Assembly (NCBI RefSeq): GCF_000220395.1
Contig: NW_004087659.1
Span: 1-31,094, forward strand
Reading direction: 5' to 3'
From: Ichthyophthirius multifiliis
Lineage: Eukaryota; Ciliophora; Oligohymenophorea; Hymenostomatida
DNA length: 31,094 nucleotides
The notes under the pieces were generated by a model that was given only the letters and a program-made list of their open reading frames with translations, was not told the DNA's origin and made no database searches. A program made the position numbers and the translations under genes. Of this stretch, positions 10,715 through 22,077 are shown one piece after another; positions within the stretch are counted from its first letter, which is position 1; each line of letters starts with the position of its first letter.

Positions 10715-11704
10715 TATTTATTTTTTTATATGTTTATTTTCTTAAAAATTTTATTATAATATTTTTATATGGTATATCTAATTTTTTTATGAGGTAAAAA
10801 AAAAAATTATAGTTTTGAACTCTAGACGCCATAAAAATAAAATTTTAACCGCTTTTTTTTATAAAAACCTTTGATTAATAAAAAGGAGGGGGGATAGAAT
10901 ACCGCATATTTAAAAAAATTAGTTTGTAGAAAGGAAATTAAAAGAAGGAATAATCAAATTTTTATTAATTTATAAAGTCCATATGCAAAAAAAATAGGAA
11001 TCTAAAATTATGAAAAATAAATAATTCTTGATTAGAAGTTATTTTAAAAAGATTTTATATACATCATAAAATAAAGTAATTATTTTTCTAGTTAACTTTC
11101 GTTTAAATTAAAGTCAATTTTTATATTAATGAAACAGAATTTTTCAAAAAAATTGTTAATGTCACTTTAATATTTAAAATAAATGTAAAATGTAAACCAT
11201 ATATATTTTTTGAGAAATTCGTATATTATTTCTCATTGAATAGATTAAGTGATTGTTTTAAAACAAATTGATATTAATTGGAATTGATATATATATAAAT
11301 ATATATAACTAATTATATATGTATAAAGAAATATTTTTTTATTATATATATATATAAAAATAATATATATATATAAATATAAATAAAAATATATATTTAT
11401 TTTTAGACTATTATATTTTATTTTATTTTGTTTTTAATTAATATGTTAATTATAATAAATTCTATATGTAAATTAATAGACATCTATATTGTTATAGATA
11501 TTTAAATCTATAAAAAATTACTAATAAATACTTTAAATATCTAATAAATATATTTAATAAAAAAATGTTAAAATATTTTTATTTGTGAAATAAAAATATT
11601 AATATAATGTTAATTTATTAATAAAGATAAATGTAAAATAATATTTTAATAAAATAAAAAAAAAAGAAAATCAAAAAAATAATAAAATTAATTGAATTAT
11701 ATAA

Positions 11705-11755
<51 letters not shown>

Positions 11756-13190
11756 AATATATATATACATTTTTTTTTAATTATCCTTTAACACTTTATA
11801 AATAAAATTACATAAAATTTGTTTTCTAAATTTTATTTTAATTTTTTTTTTTAAAAAGAAATTTTATATATATCATATAAAAATAATAACAATTTTTAAA
11901 ATTTTTTTTTTTTTTTTAAATTATTATTATTTTTATATTTTTTGTTTATAAACTTTTTTTTAATAATCAATAAACATTTTATATTTTAAGATAAATAAAT
12001 TATATAAAGCAAAAATGTTAATTTGATAACATTATAATTCACTAAAAAATAAAATTTAATATGTAAATAAAATAATATTATAAAAAAGCTATAAAATTTT
12101 TTAATTTGATAATAATTTTTTTATAAAATAGATTTAACTAAATAAGAATTAAACTTAATTTATCAATTATAAAAAAAATATATTCAAGTAAAAAAACCAA
12201 ATAAAATAATTGTAATTATTTTATTTTTAATTATTATTAATATATTTTTAGTATTTTTTTCTTAAATAGCTTTGATTTGTACAAATTATTCATGTAGGAT
12301 TTAAATAATACAATATTTTAATTTCTTAGTGTTAAAGTAACGTTAAGATTTTATTATATATATCTAATTAATTTCTTTAAATCATTAAAATTTACTTTTT
12401 ATATTTAAATAATAACTTATACTGATAATAAATAATATATATTTCAACTTGATATTTAATATTCATACATAATTGGTTTAAATTTTTTAACATTGTAAAA
12501 CACATTTTATATAATATTATATTTTTTGTTTTAAGATTTACATATTTTAATATTTATTTTTATTTATTATTAAATTAAAATATTATATATTTACAATTTT
12601 TTTTTTTAATTATAAATTTTTAAGGAGTAAAATTTAAAAAAAATTAAAAACCGTTAATGTAATAAAAAGAAAAATATTTTGTTTTATGATATATTTATAA
12701 AGCAAATAATATTATAATTTTACCATAAAATTTATTGTAATTTTTGTTATTAAAATTAATAATCTTTTTATATATAGTATTAGAAATAATTTTAATAAAG
12801 AAAAATTTAATATAAGTTTATATTTGGCGAATTTAATCTGAATATAATATTACATTTTTTATTTTCATAACAAATAATTATTTATATTTGTCTAGAAAAA
12901 AAAAAATTATATTATTTATAGTTTTTAAAAATATCTAAAAAGATAAAATAATATTTTAAAAACATATATATTATATTTCAATTATTTTAATAACTTAAAT
13001 ACATATTATACAATAGTTTTTTTTAAAAAAAAATCAATTAAATTATATTTAATTTATATTTGATATCTGTATAATTTTTCTATATATCATTAATAATATA
13101 TTCTCTATCATTTTGTTTATTTTTAAAAATTTAAAAAACCAAAACATCTTTCATTAAATTAAAAAAATAAATCAATACCAAATATAAAAC
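10715..13190. other. Long AT-rich intergenic region between divergent genes
   Basis: About 2.5 kb separating the minus-strand propeller gene from the plus-strand Cys-rich gene. The first 500 bases (about 10790-11280) are slightly less A/T-extreme and include a short G-rich patch at 10885-10893, but no frame on either strand resembles a protein. The rest is A/T homopolymers and (AT)n arrays. It must contain the two divergent promoters. Confidence 0.6.
11709..11752. repeat. (AT)n array
   Basis: Over 40 bases of uninterrupted AT dinucleotide in the long divergent intergenic region. It is one of the longest such arrays in the window. No coding or structural role is evident. Confidence 0.88.
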
Positions 13191-15571
13191 ATGAAAATTT
13201 TATTAATTATATTAATATACAATATATTAATTTAAATATAAACATTTGAACAAAGCAATGTATAGATACCTGAATTAAAATAATCTTGTTTAAACGTTCC
13301 TGGTCGATTCTGGAATTTAAACCGATGTGACGTATGTAGTGATTATTCTTAAGACATTTAAAATCCATTTTATAATTTATGCTATTGCCAAAAACACAAT
13401 GGATGTGACAAATGCGTAAAATATTATTATTTAGATAGCGCAACCAAATAATGTTTAAAATGTCCTTATGGTTGTGAGGAATGCTGTGAAAAACGTTCAG
13501 TAACAAAATTAGTATGTTTAAAATGTGAAAATGAGTTCAAATTAATAAAAGGGGTATGTTTATACTAAAAATATTGTGAAGTAATTAATAAAAAAACTGA
13601 AAAATGTTAAAAATGTAAATAAGGTGCGTTTTTAGATAAAAATTATTAATGTCAATTATGTCATTAAAGTTGCAAATAGTGCACAAACAGAGAATCGTGT
13701 TTATATAAAGAATGTGCACATGGATATTATTATATGAAAGATAATTTTCTTTGCTAAGCTTGTGAAGTTCTAAATTGTCAAGAATGCGATTAAAATGGAT
13801 GTATCAAATGCAAAGAAGGATTTTATTAAGAAATGCCTTTTACTTTAAATAATATTTCTTATAGCAGATAATGTGGATAATGTAATGTCATTTAAAATTG
13901 TTAAATTTGTAAAGTTCGGGAAAAATGTATATAATGTTTAGAAAATTATGAATTAAAAAATCAAGGAACCTTATGTGAAGAAATAGTGCCTAATTGTGCT
14001 AAATTTATTCATGTAAAAGAAGAAGGAATAGAAGGTATTGGTGTAAATAAATGTTAATATTGTAAAGAACATTATTATATTGATAAGAAAGAAAATAAAT
14101 GCTATAGTTGTAATAGAGAAAGTTAAGAATGTTTTTTACATTTATTAGCTAATTTATCAAATTATGATGAATGTCTAAATAGAAAAAGATGTTAATCAAA
14201 AGTAACTTTTCATATATAAATAAATAAATAGTTTTCAAAAAGGATATTATATATGAATGCGAAGATGGTTATATATTAGGCGATTAATTAAGAAAATGTT
14301 ATAAATAAACCTTCAATTGTTTACATCATTAAATTGTTTTTAAGGAAGAATGTAATTAAAGAGTAGCTGAATGTTACCAGTGTTATGATAACTATACTTT
14401 AATAAAAATTACAGAAAATAATCCTTGTAATTAATATTCTTGTGTTAGATGTGATATAGCAAATTGTTTTGATTGCTAAATAGAAAATAATTAGTATAAA
14501 TGTAATAAATGTAATGAAAATAAAATTTGTTCTGATAATGTACAATTAAATAAATATGAAATATGTAAATACTGTCAAGAAATCGATATTATTTGCACAA
14601 CTTTTGAAAAATATGAATAAGATTGCGACTGTATTAATGAACAATCAAAATAATGCAGTATATTTACTAACTTAAAGCATTATTATTTAGGTTACCCTTC
14701 TATATAAAAGAGTTACCTTTCTTTTTGTAAATATAAATATAATGATAATCCTGCATAGAATGAAATTTGTTTAAAAAACTGTTATTTTTTTATATTTGAA
14801 TGCAATTTTATCAAAAAGAAAATTTAAGAACTAGATGGTAGGACCCAATTTATTATTCCCATTACTAAATATTGTGAATAATATTAAAATTTTTACACTT
14901 CTAAAGATAAAATTATGTGTCTAAAATGTCCTTTTGCATGTGCATTTTGTAGCCCATGTGAAAATTGCAGAGATGTCAAAGATAAAGCAGACGCTTGTTC
15001 TAAATATTGTACTTTGTTGAAAGATGAAGAGTTATATTGTCATTATTGTAATGTAGGCTTTTTCTTAGATGCTTTAACAAATTAATGTATAAAATGTGGT
15101 ACTAATAATTGCGAAGTATGTAAAGATATTAAGATTTGTGAAAGATGTCAGCGAAGATATGGAACTATGTAATTAGAATTAGATTCTTCAGAAGGATCAT
15201 CATATGCATGTGTTTTATGTTAAAAAGGATGTATAAGATGTGATTATGCACATAATAAATGTTAAGAATGTGATTAAGGATACTATAATATTGATTTAGT
15301 ATGTAAAAAAGTACCAGATAATTGTCTTATACATTAAGATGGGTATTGCATTTTATGTGATGTTATTTAAAATATAGAAAACGGGTAGTTAGTGGGAAGT
15401 ACTTATTATAAAGCTTAGGATGGATAGTGTATTTAGTGTTCAGATGATAATTTTAATTTTATTAGTTGTCCAGATATATGTACAGAAGAATATGATACTA
15501 ATGTATTTTTGTTTAAGAGTAGTTTGATGTTTATTTAGTAAGTTTTTATTTTTTTAATTATTTTTAGTTGA
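13191..15571 (+). CDS. Cysteine-rich CxxC-repeat secreted or surface protein
   Basis: Begins MKILLIILIYNILIQIQTFE, a clear signal peptide. One intron (14202-14242, 41 nt) leaves 2,340 nt, 779 residues, ending at TGA 15569-15571. From residue about 30 onward the protein is built of short cysteine motifs, mainly CxxC, CxxxC and CxxCxxG, for example CDVCSDYSQ, CDKCVKYYYL and CIKCGTNNCEVC. This spacing is typical of the furin-like/growth-factor-receptor Cys repeats that are numerous in ciliates, and of the GPI-anchored immobilisation antigens of Ichthyophthirius. The unspliced 3' end gives a short hydrophobic tail (MFIQQVFIFLIIFS) after SS, which could be a GPI-attachment signal. Alternatively a 30-nt intron (15538-15567) would remove it, yet reach the same TGA. 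No kinase or receptor domain follows. Function is most likely surface or matrix. A decayed copy of the last 340 bases lies downstream. Confidence 0.88.
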
Positions 15572-15658
15572 TTAAATAAATATTTATTTTATAATTAATT
15601 ATTTTTTTAATAAAAATAAGAATAATATATTAATAATAAAATTAAAAATTATAATATT

Positions 15659-15699
<41 letters not shown>

Positions 15700-16473
15700 A
15701 AATTTCAAATATAATTATTATATATAAAAAATTATATTTAATTAATATTATTTACATATATATTATATATTTTTAGATATTAGTAATTAAATATTATTTT
15801 TTCATATAAAATAATTTATTTATATTTATATTATAATTTATATTATTTTGTATAAAACAAAATTATAATATAATATACAATTATTTAATAAATGTATTTA
15901 AAATATCTTTTGTTTATATATCGGAAACTATTTTTAATATAAAATATTCAATATATACAAAAAATTAGATATTATTTGCCTTTTTTCTTATAATTATATA
16001 TATTATTGTTATTGTATTTGCTAAAATGCGTATATATATAATTTTTTTAAATTTGAAGCTTTATTAATTAATTTTTACTTTCATAAGAAATTAATATCTT
16101 TCTTTTTGTACCTAAACCTACTCGAATATAATTATTAAAAAAACACTGTAAATTTTAATAATTTAAATTCAATGCCTTTTTTAAAAAAGAAATCTCAAAT
16201 TTTCTACACTACTTTAAATAATAGATTTCTATTCTTAATTTTGTTAATACATTTTTAATTATTATACTTTTGATGAATATAAATTAATTCCTTAATTGCC
16301 TTTATTTATATACATTATGTGATAATTAATAGAATTATTGAAAATAAACACATAAAAAAACTAAATTGCAAAAAAATATTGCGCTAAATAATTTTATATT
16401 AAAAATATTAAAATTTATCAATCATATTATGAAATAAAATTTATTTATTTGGAACTAAAATTATATGAATATT
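15572..16473. other. AT-rich spacer between the Cys-rich gene and its decayed copy
   Basis: About 0.9 kb without an intact gene. It includes an (AT)n array near 15661-15691. Between about 16080 and 16470 there are weak resemblances to the middle of the upstream Cys-rich gene, such as a shared TTTCTTTTTGTA block, so the duplicated segment may extend further left than the clear match; this is uncertain. Confidence 0.5.
15661..15691. repeat. (AT)n array
   Basis: AT dinucleotide array shortly after the end of the Cys-rich gene. It is of the same kind as the other arrays in the non-coding parts of the window. Confidence 0.8.
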
Positions 16474-16800
16474 GTTTTTTATATTAGGAAGGATGTGTAA
16501 GATATAATTTTGGGAATAATAAATACAAATAATAGGGTTAAGTTTACTATAATATTAAGTATAAAATTTCATAATAATTGCCTAAAAAATTAAGATCGAT
16601 ATTTTATATGATATTATTTATAAGAAAATATATGGAAATTATTAATTATAAAGCTTATGATTGATAATGTATTTGGTATTCGGATATGATAGCTTAAATA
16701 TAATTAGTTATCTGGATATTTATGTAGAAATATAGGATACTAGATTAAATTTATTTGAGGGTTTTATAGATATTTCATTTTTATTTAATTAAGTTTTTAA
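16474..16800 (+). pseudogene. Decayed duplicate of the 3' end of the Cys-rich gene
   Basis: This stretch aligns base by base, with a few small gaps, to 15212-15548 of the upstream Cys-rich gene. Shared landmarks include AAGGATG.GTAAGAT, ACTATAATATT, TATAAAGCTTA.GAT.GATA, TGTATTT.GT.TTC and GATACTA near the end. Many cysteine codons (TGT) have become TAT, TTT or AAT, and the frame is not kept, so it cannot encode the same protein. It stops at the same point as the functional gene, next to the AAGTTTTTA motif. The copy is in direct orientation about 0.9 kb downstream, which fits a tandem duplication followed by decay. The divergence suggests that it is old. No intact start or signal peptide is seen. 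Confidence 0.78.
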
Positions 16801-18372
16801 TTAAAATATATTTTTTTTAAGATATATATATTTTTTTTTTTTTAATAAAAAAATTTTATTAAAAATTTTATTTTTATTCTATTATAAAAGTAAATAAATT
16901 TATTTGATATATATTTTTATAATAATAAATGAAATAAAAGTATTTTAATTCCATTTTAAATATTTCAGAAATTAAATGGAAATTATTAAAAAAGTAATCA
17001 ATCTAAATATGAAAAAAAAAACTAAAATAATAAAATAAATGAATAAATATTTGATTGAAATCAATATATATATATATTAAATATTCATATAATCATAAAA
17101 TAATAATAAGATTATAATATAAATAAATAATAGATAATTATTTTTTTAAAATATAATATTTATCGCATAATTTGTTATAATATTCATTCGTTTAGTATTT
17201 TATATTTTTTTAATTAATTATTAAAATGAAATTCAAGAATACAGTAATTATTTTCAAATGAGAATATATATTTAATTTAATATGTATTTTTTTTTAATAG
17301 ATATATAATAAAGATTTAAATTATTTTGTATATATAGTTATATATTAATATTTTCTAAATCTTAATTTATATAAATTATTTAATGTTAGTTTATTGATTA
17401 ATTATTTTATTTTAAACTTGTTTAAATGAAATTAAGATTAATATAAAATAAATTATTAATGAAAATTACTTATAAATTGATAAAATAATACATTATTTAA
17501 AAATTAATGAGAAAATATTAAATATTAAAATTAAAATTAACAAAGTTTATACTAAAATTATTATTAATAAATTAAATATGAAAATCTAAATATATTTATT
17601 ATGTTCTAACAATAAAGAAAATTTAATTTAAATATAAATTGAGTTTATTAATTTTAATATTATAGGTACAAATGCAATTTTTTATGTAAAATTTAAAATT
17701 ATATATATATTTTTAGTATATTTTATATAAATTCCTTTTAAATAAAATTTTAAAAATTGCTAATTTATATATTTTTTTAAAAGTTAAAACGAAAAATAAA
17801 AATAAAGAAAAGAATATAAAATATTATATTTTTTATGTTATCTTAAAATAATATTAGTAATAATGTGTATATATTATTTATAAGTAAAAATTGAATATGA
17901 GTTTTTATAGATTAAATTTAAATAATAGTAACTATTATATAAAAAAATATATATTTATATATATATTTATATATATTTATATATATTTATATTATTATTA
18001 TATATTTATATATATTATTCTTTTTTTAATCTAAATTTAATAACTTTATTACTATATATTGATATATTTAAGTATAATTTATGTAATTTAGTTATTAGTT
18101 TATTTATAATTCCAAATTTTATATTTAAAAGAATAATGTTTTAATTAATTAAAACCTATAGCAAATTAATTTTTATAAAATAAATAATTTATATTATACT
18201 ATATATTAATTAATATATATAGTAAATATTATATATATAAGCATTTTATATCTTATCTTAAACTAAAATTGCAAAAAAAGAAACAAAACAAAGAGAAAAA
18301 TAAAAAAGTAAATAATTAAGAAGAAAATAATTAATTTTACAAAAAAAAAAAAAAAAGAGAGACAATAAAAAT
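16801..18372. other. AT-rich intergenic region upstream of the XRN2 gene
   Basis: About 1.6 kb of A/T sequence with TATA-like and TTTATATA repeats around 17940-18020. No coding frame is visible. The last 100 bases become A-rich and purine-rich (AAAGAGAAAAATAAAAAAG), a probable transcribed leader ahead of the ATG at 18373. No individual promoter element can be named. Confidence 0.6.
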
Positions 18373-21043
18373 ATGGGAGTCCCCGCATTTTTTAGATGGT
18401 TATGTTCCCGAAATCCCCAATTTATATTGGACGCCTTCGAAAACTACGAGAACTTCTCGGAGCCATCAAACAATCCTGAAATTCATAATTTATATTTAGA
18501 CATGAACGGTATAATCCACCCTTGTTGCCGATCTGATGGATCTGCGATGCCAATTCCAAATACTATATAAGATATGTTTAATAATATATTTATGTATATA
18601 GATAAATTAATGGACATATGCAGACCTTAAAGGATTTTATATATGGCAATTGATGGAGTAGCTCCTCGAGCAAAAATGAATTAACAACGAGCAAGAAGAT
18701 TCAAAGGAGCAAAAGAAGCCGTTGAGCTCCAAAAGAAGAAATTGGAAATAATTAATGAACAAAGATAATAAGGAGAGGATATTCCAGAAGAAGTAATGAG
18801 ATTCGTAGAGAGTAAATTCGATACTAATGTAATAACTCCGGGGACATAATTTATGAGAGATCTATCTATAGCACTATAGCATTATGTCTTAGATAGAGTT
18901 AATAATCACCCTTTATGGAAAAATTTGAAAGTAGTGTTCTCGGATGCGTCAATACCGGGAGAAGGAGAACATAAAATACTGAATTTTATTAGAATTCAAA
19001 GAAGTCAGGATTAATATGATCCGAATAGTAAACATTGCCTATATGGGGCTGATGCGGATTTACTTATGTTAGGATTAAGTACTCATGAACCGTATTTTTA
19101 TATTATTAGGGAGTAGATTATTAGTAATGATGAAAAAAGATGCTCTGTTTGTGGTTAATAAGGTCATTTTTAAACAGAATGTGGGGTTGAAGAAGGGGAA
19201 AATTAGAGGAAATATATAGAATAGTAATAGAGTAGGAAAGGGCTTTTGTAGAGCTTTTAGTTTGCAAAATTATATGTCATGAGGTAGTTTTTAGAAATGA
19301 GGTTTAGGAATTTTTTTTAAGAGAATTCAGTTTAATTGGAATTTGATTTAGAAAAAATTATCGATGATTTCGTGTTTATGTGCTTTTTTGTAGGAAATGA
19401 CTTCTTGCCCCATATACCAAATCTGAATATAAGAGATGGAGGTATCGACGCGTTGCTGTGTCTGTATGAATTTATGCTTTTAGAGGAAAAAGCGGAGTAT
19501 ATAAGCAATAATGGGGAACTTAATATTGTGTAATTGGGGAAGTTTCTAGAAAAAATGGCTATAGTAGAAGAGGATTTGATGAAATTTAGAAACGAAAAGG
19601 AAGAAAGGGACAGAAGGAACCAAATGAACGATAAAATAAAGGAAGAGAAGATATAGAAACTGAGAAATTAACTAAGCGAAGAAGAATATGTGAATTTGAG
19701 GAAAGATTGGAGAATGAGAGACGAGAAGAAAAAGACTGAAATCATAATTAATTAAAAGGAGAGTCCATTGGAAAAATTCAAGAGGCTTTTAGAAGAAAAA
19801 TCTAGTCAGAAAAATAATCCAATTGAAAATATTTAAGAAAGTACATAAAAAACTCTCAATTATAATTATAAATAAAGCTATTATAATGATAAATTGCATA
19901 TTAAACCGAAGGATTTTATATAGCTTTAATAATAAATAAAGAAGGCTTTTATAGAAGCTTTATGCTGGAATTTCGCGTATTATTATAAAGGCTGTATTTC
20001 TTGGAATTGGTATTATCCTTTTCATTATTCGCCGTTTGCTAGTGATTTACTTAATGTTGATTAATATGTCATTTAGTTCGAAAAAAGTGAACCTTTTCGA
20101 CCTTTTTATTAACTTTTATCGGTTTTTCCACCATAATCGGCTTTAAGCGTACCTGAGTGCTTTAGAGAACTTATGTTAAATGAAGATAGTGAGATTGCAG
20201 ACTTCTATCCGAGTGATTTCTATGTAGATTTAATAGGAAAGAAGTATGAGTGGCTGGGAGAGGTTATTTTACCGTTTATTGATGAGGAAAGACTTTTAAA
20301 AGCTGCTAAAGAAAGGGAGTAGTATTTGAGTGATGAGGAAAAAAATAGAAATTAATTTGGAAAGGAAATGCTTTTTTTACATAAAGATTTTGCTAAAGAA
20401 AATAATACTTTTTAATAAAAAGAAGATTATTTAAGTGGAAGATTAATATCTAATGAAAAATATAAATTAAATTAAAGCATTAAATTATTAGATTAGGCAC
20501 TCAGATTAAATAGAATCGAAAAAAATGATGTTTTATGCGGCTTTATTGATTTTCCAGAATTCTAAAAACATGATATTTATCTTAAAGAAGGATTAGTTGA
20601 ACCATCTATTGAAATAAGTGAAGATTATTTGAAAAAAACTGATTTAAAAACATATTCTGGTTAGAGAGTAGTAGAACTTATATAAAGAATTTTAAGAGGT
20701 GATAGTTAAAATTATGAAACAATAAGAAGAAATTAATAAAATAATTATTTTTAAGGAACTTCTTAGTATGGTAATATGTTAAATATAAGAGAATAATATA
20801 AATATTAAAATTATAATAATAATAATGATGAAAGTTAAGTTTTTTCTAATAATTTATTTAGTAGAATTGAAGAAAAATAATAAAAATAACAATTCTATTA
20901 ATAAAGGTAATCTGGTAATTTATAGAGCTAAAATTAGTATTAAAATTAATAATAATAGCATTAATAAAGAGGAATGTAAAAATAAAGTAATTATAATTAA
21001 AATTAAAAACTGGATTAAATGAATTATAATTATAATTATAATT

Positions 21044-21086
<43 letters not shown>

Positions 21087-21391
21087 CTGCAATAATTAGA
21101 TAAAATATTTTGAGGCTGCAGTTGCATAAAAACCAAAGTTTTAAGCACCTAATTACATATAATAATATTCATATAATAATATAAAGAATAATTTTATTTA
21201 ATAAAATAATAATAATTAAATTTAATAAAATAATATGGTTAATTAAAATAATAGCTAAATACCTTAAAGTATTAATAATAATAATATTATAATAAAAAAT
21301 ATAAATAGTAATAATAATAATATAAATTATAAAAATACTTAAAATATAAATAATGAAGATTTATAGATAAAAAAACTAAAAAAAAAATTGA
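18373..21391 (+). CDS. XRN2: 5'-3' exoribonuclease, XRN2/Rat1 type
   Basis: Starts [10 protein letters not shown], the invariant XRN N-terminus. Metal-binding catalytic residues are present: Asp43 in [12 protein letters not shown], Asp94 in [20 protein letters not shown], Glu197 and Glu199 in GEGEHKI, Asp227 and Asp229 in [11 protein letters not shown], and Asp343 in [16 protein letters not shown] zinc knuckle (C257, C260, H265, C270) marks the nuclear XRN2/Rat1 type rather than XRN1. The second conserved region includes [19 protein letters not shown] and PFYQLLSVFPPQSALSVP. A Gln/Asn-rich tail of about 230 residues follows. Xrn2 degrades 5'-monophosphorylated RNA in rRNA processing and transcription termination; in Tetrahymena it is bound by the Piwi protein Twi12 (known). 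No intron is needed. The end is unclear: the frame contains no TGA before CRIPT. The coordinate given is the first nearby TGA in a shifted frame. The first 2 kb is visibly less A/T-rich and uses TAG often. Confidence 0.93.
21042..21084 (+). repeat. (TAA)n microsatellite in the XRN2 tail
   Basis: A run of about 13 TAA units following an (AATTAT)n stretch, read as polyglutamine after Asn-Tyr repeats. Coding continues in frame on its right side ([19 protein letters not shown]), so the array is exonic. Confidence 0.85.
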
Positions 21392-21798
21392 GTTTAAATA
21401 AATAAAAATAATTATATTTATTAATATAAACTTTTATATTTATATATGTTTATTAATATATATAAAATATATATAAATATATATTTGAATATATAAATTA
21501 AAATATAAATAAATATATATTTATATAAATTTTATTTTAATATTTATAAATATATTAAATTTTTTATATTTATTATGAATATTTTTTTAAACTTAAATAA
21601 TTAATATTTATTTTATAACATATAATTTTTTTTTTGTTAATATTTCAATAATATTTTTTAATTTTAAATTATAGATTTGAATATACAGTATATGTAAATT
21701 TTATTAATTTTTTGTTTATATTTTTTTTTTAAAATCAAATATTAACATTTTTATATTAATTAAAACAATAAATTATTTGTTCTTTAAATATTAATAAA
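21392..21798. other. Spacer between XRN2 and CRIPT, open in the XRN2 frame
   Basis: About 400 bases of A/T sequence containing (TA)n stretches. It has no TGA in the frame of XRN2, so the XRN2 frame runs straight into CRIPT. The residues encoded would be Ile/Tyr/Phe-rich and not protein-like, so it is treated as 3' and 5' untranslated sequence. The last bases before ATG 21799 are TTAATAAA. Confidence 0.6.
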
Positions 21799-22077
21799 AT
21801 GGTATGCTAAAAATGCGAAAAAAAATTAGAAAAATTGATTACACCAGATCCATTTTAAAAAGATAAATAACCTTTAAAAAAAACAGGAAAAAATATGCTT
21901 CTTTTATAAAAAAATAAAACTACATTTGATCCTTTCGGTTCTAAATGTAAAACTTGTAAACAAAAAGTTCCTAAATAAGACTAATTTTGTCAAAAATGTG
22001 CATATAAAAATGGAATTTGTAAAATGTGTGGTGTAAAAGTACTTGATACAACATCTTATAGATAATCTAATGTTTGA
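21799..22077 (+). CDS. CRIPT: CRIPT, cysteine-rich PDZ-binding protein
   Basis: A 92-residue, intron-free gene close to the usual length of about 100. It begins MVCQKCEKKLEKLITPDPF, matching the conserved MVCEKCEKKL...ITPD start. It continues with the FDPFG block, four CxxC pairs (CKTCK, CQKCAYKNGICKMCG) and the VLDTTSYRQSNV end; human CRIPT ends VLDTKNYKQTSV. The CxxC pairs form zinc-binding knuckles. CRIPT is known as a component of the minor spliceosome and, in animals, as a ligand of PSD-95 PDZ3 through its C-terminal QTSV. The ciliate C-terminus SNV still fits a class I PDZ ligand. The start is chosen because the family always begins MVC. The upstream XRN2 frame is open into this gene, but CRIPT is complete by itself. 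Confidence 0.96.

Noticed and set aside
10885-10893. Short G-rich patch (GGAGGGGGG) in A/T-rich intergenic sequence, considered as a telomere or G-quadruplex seed
   Set aside because: Only a single run, with no repeated GGGGTT/CCCCAA units, so it is neither telomeric nor a likely quadruplex.
13207-13506. Minus-strand frame of 99 codons
   Set aside because: Antisense to the start of the Cys-rich gene, which has a signal peptide and regular CxxC motifs in the plus frame.
20825-21022. Plus-strand frame of 65 codons starting MMKVKFF
   Set aside because: It is a shifted reading of the Gln/Asn-rich XRN2 tail, whose correct frame continues through the region.
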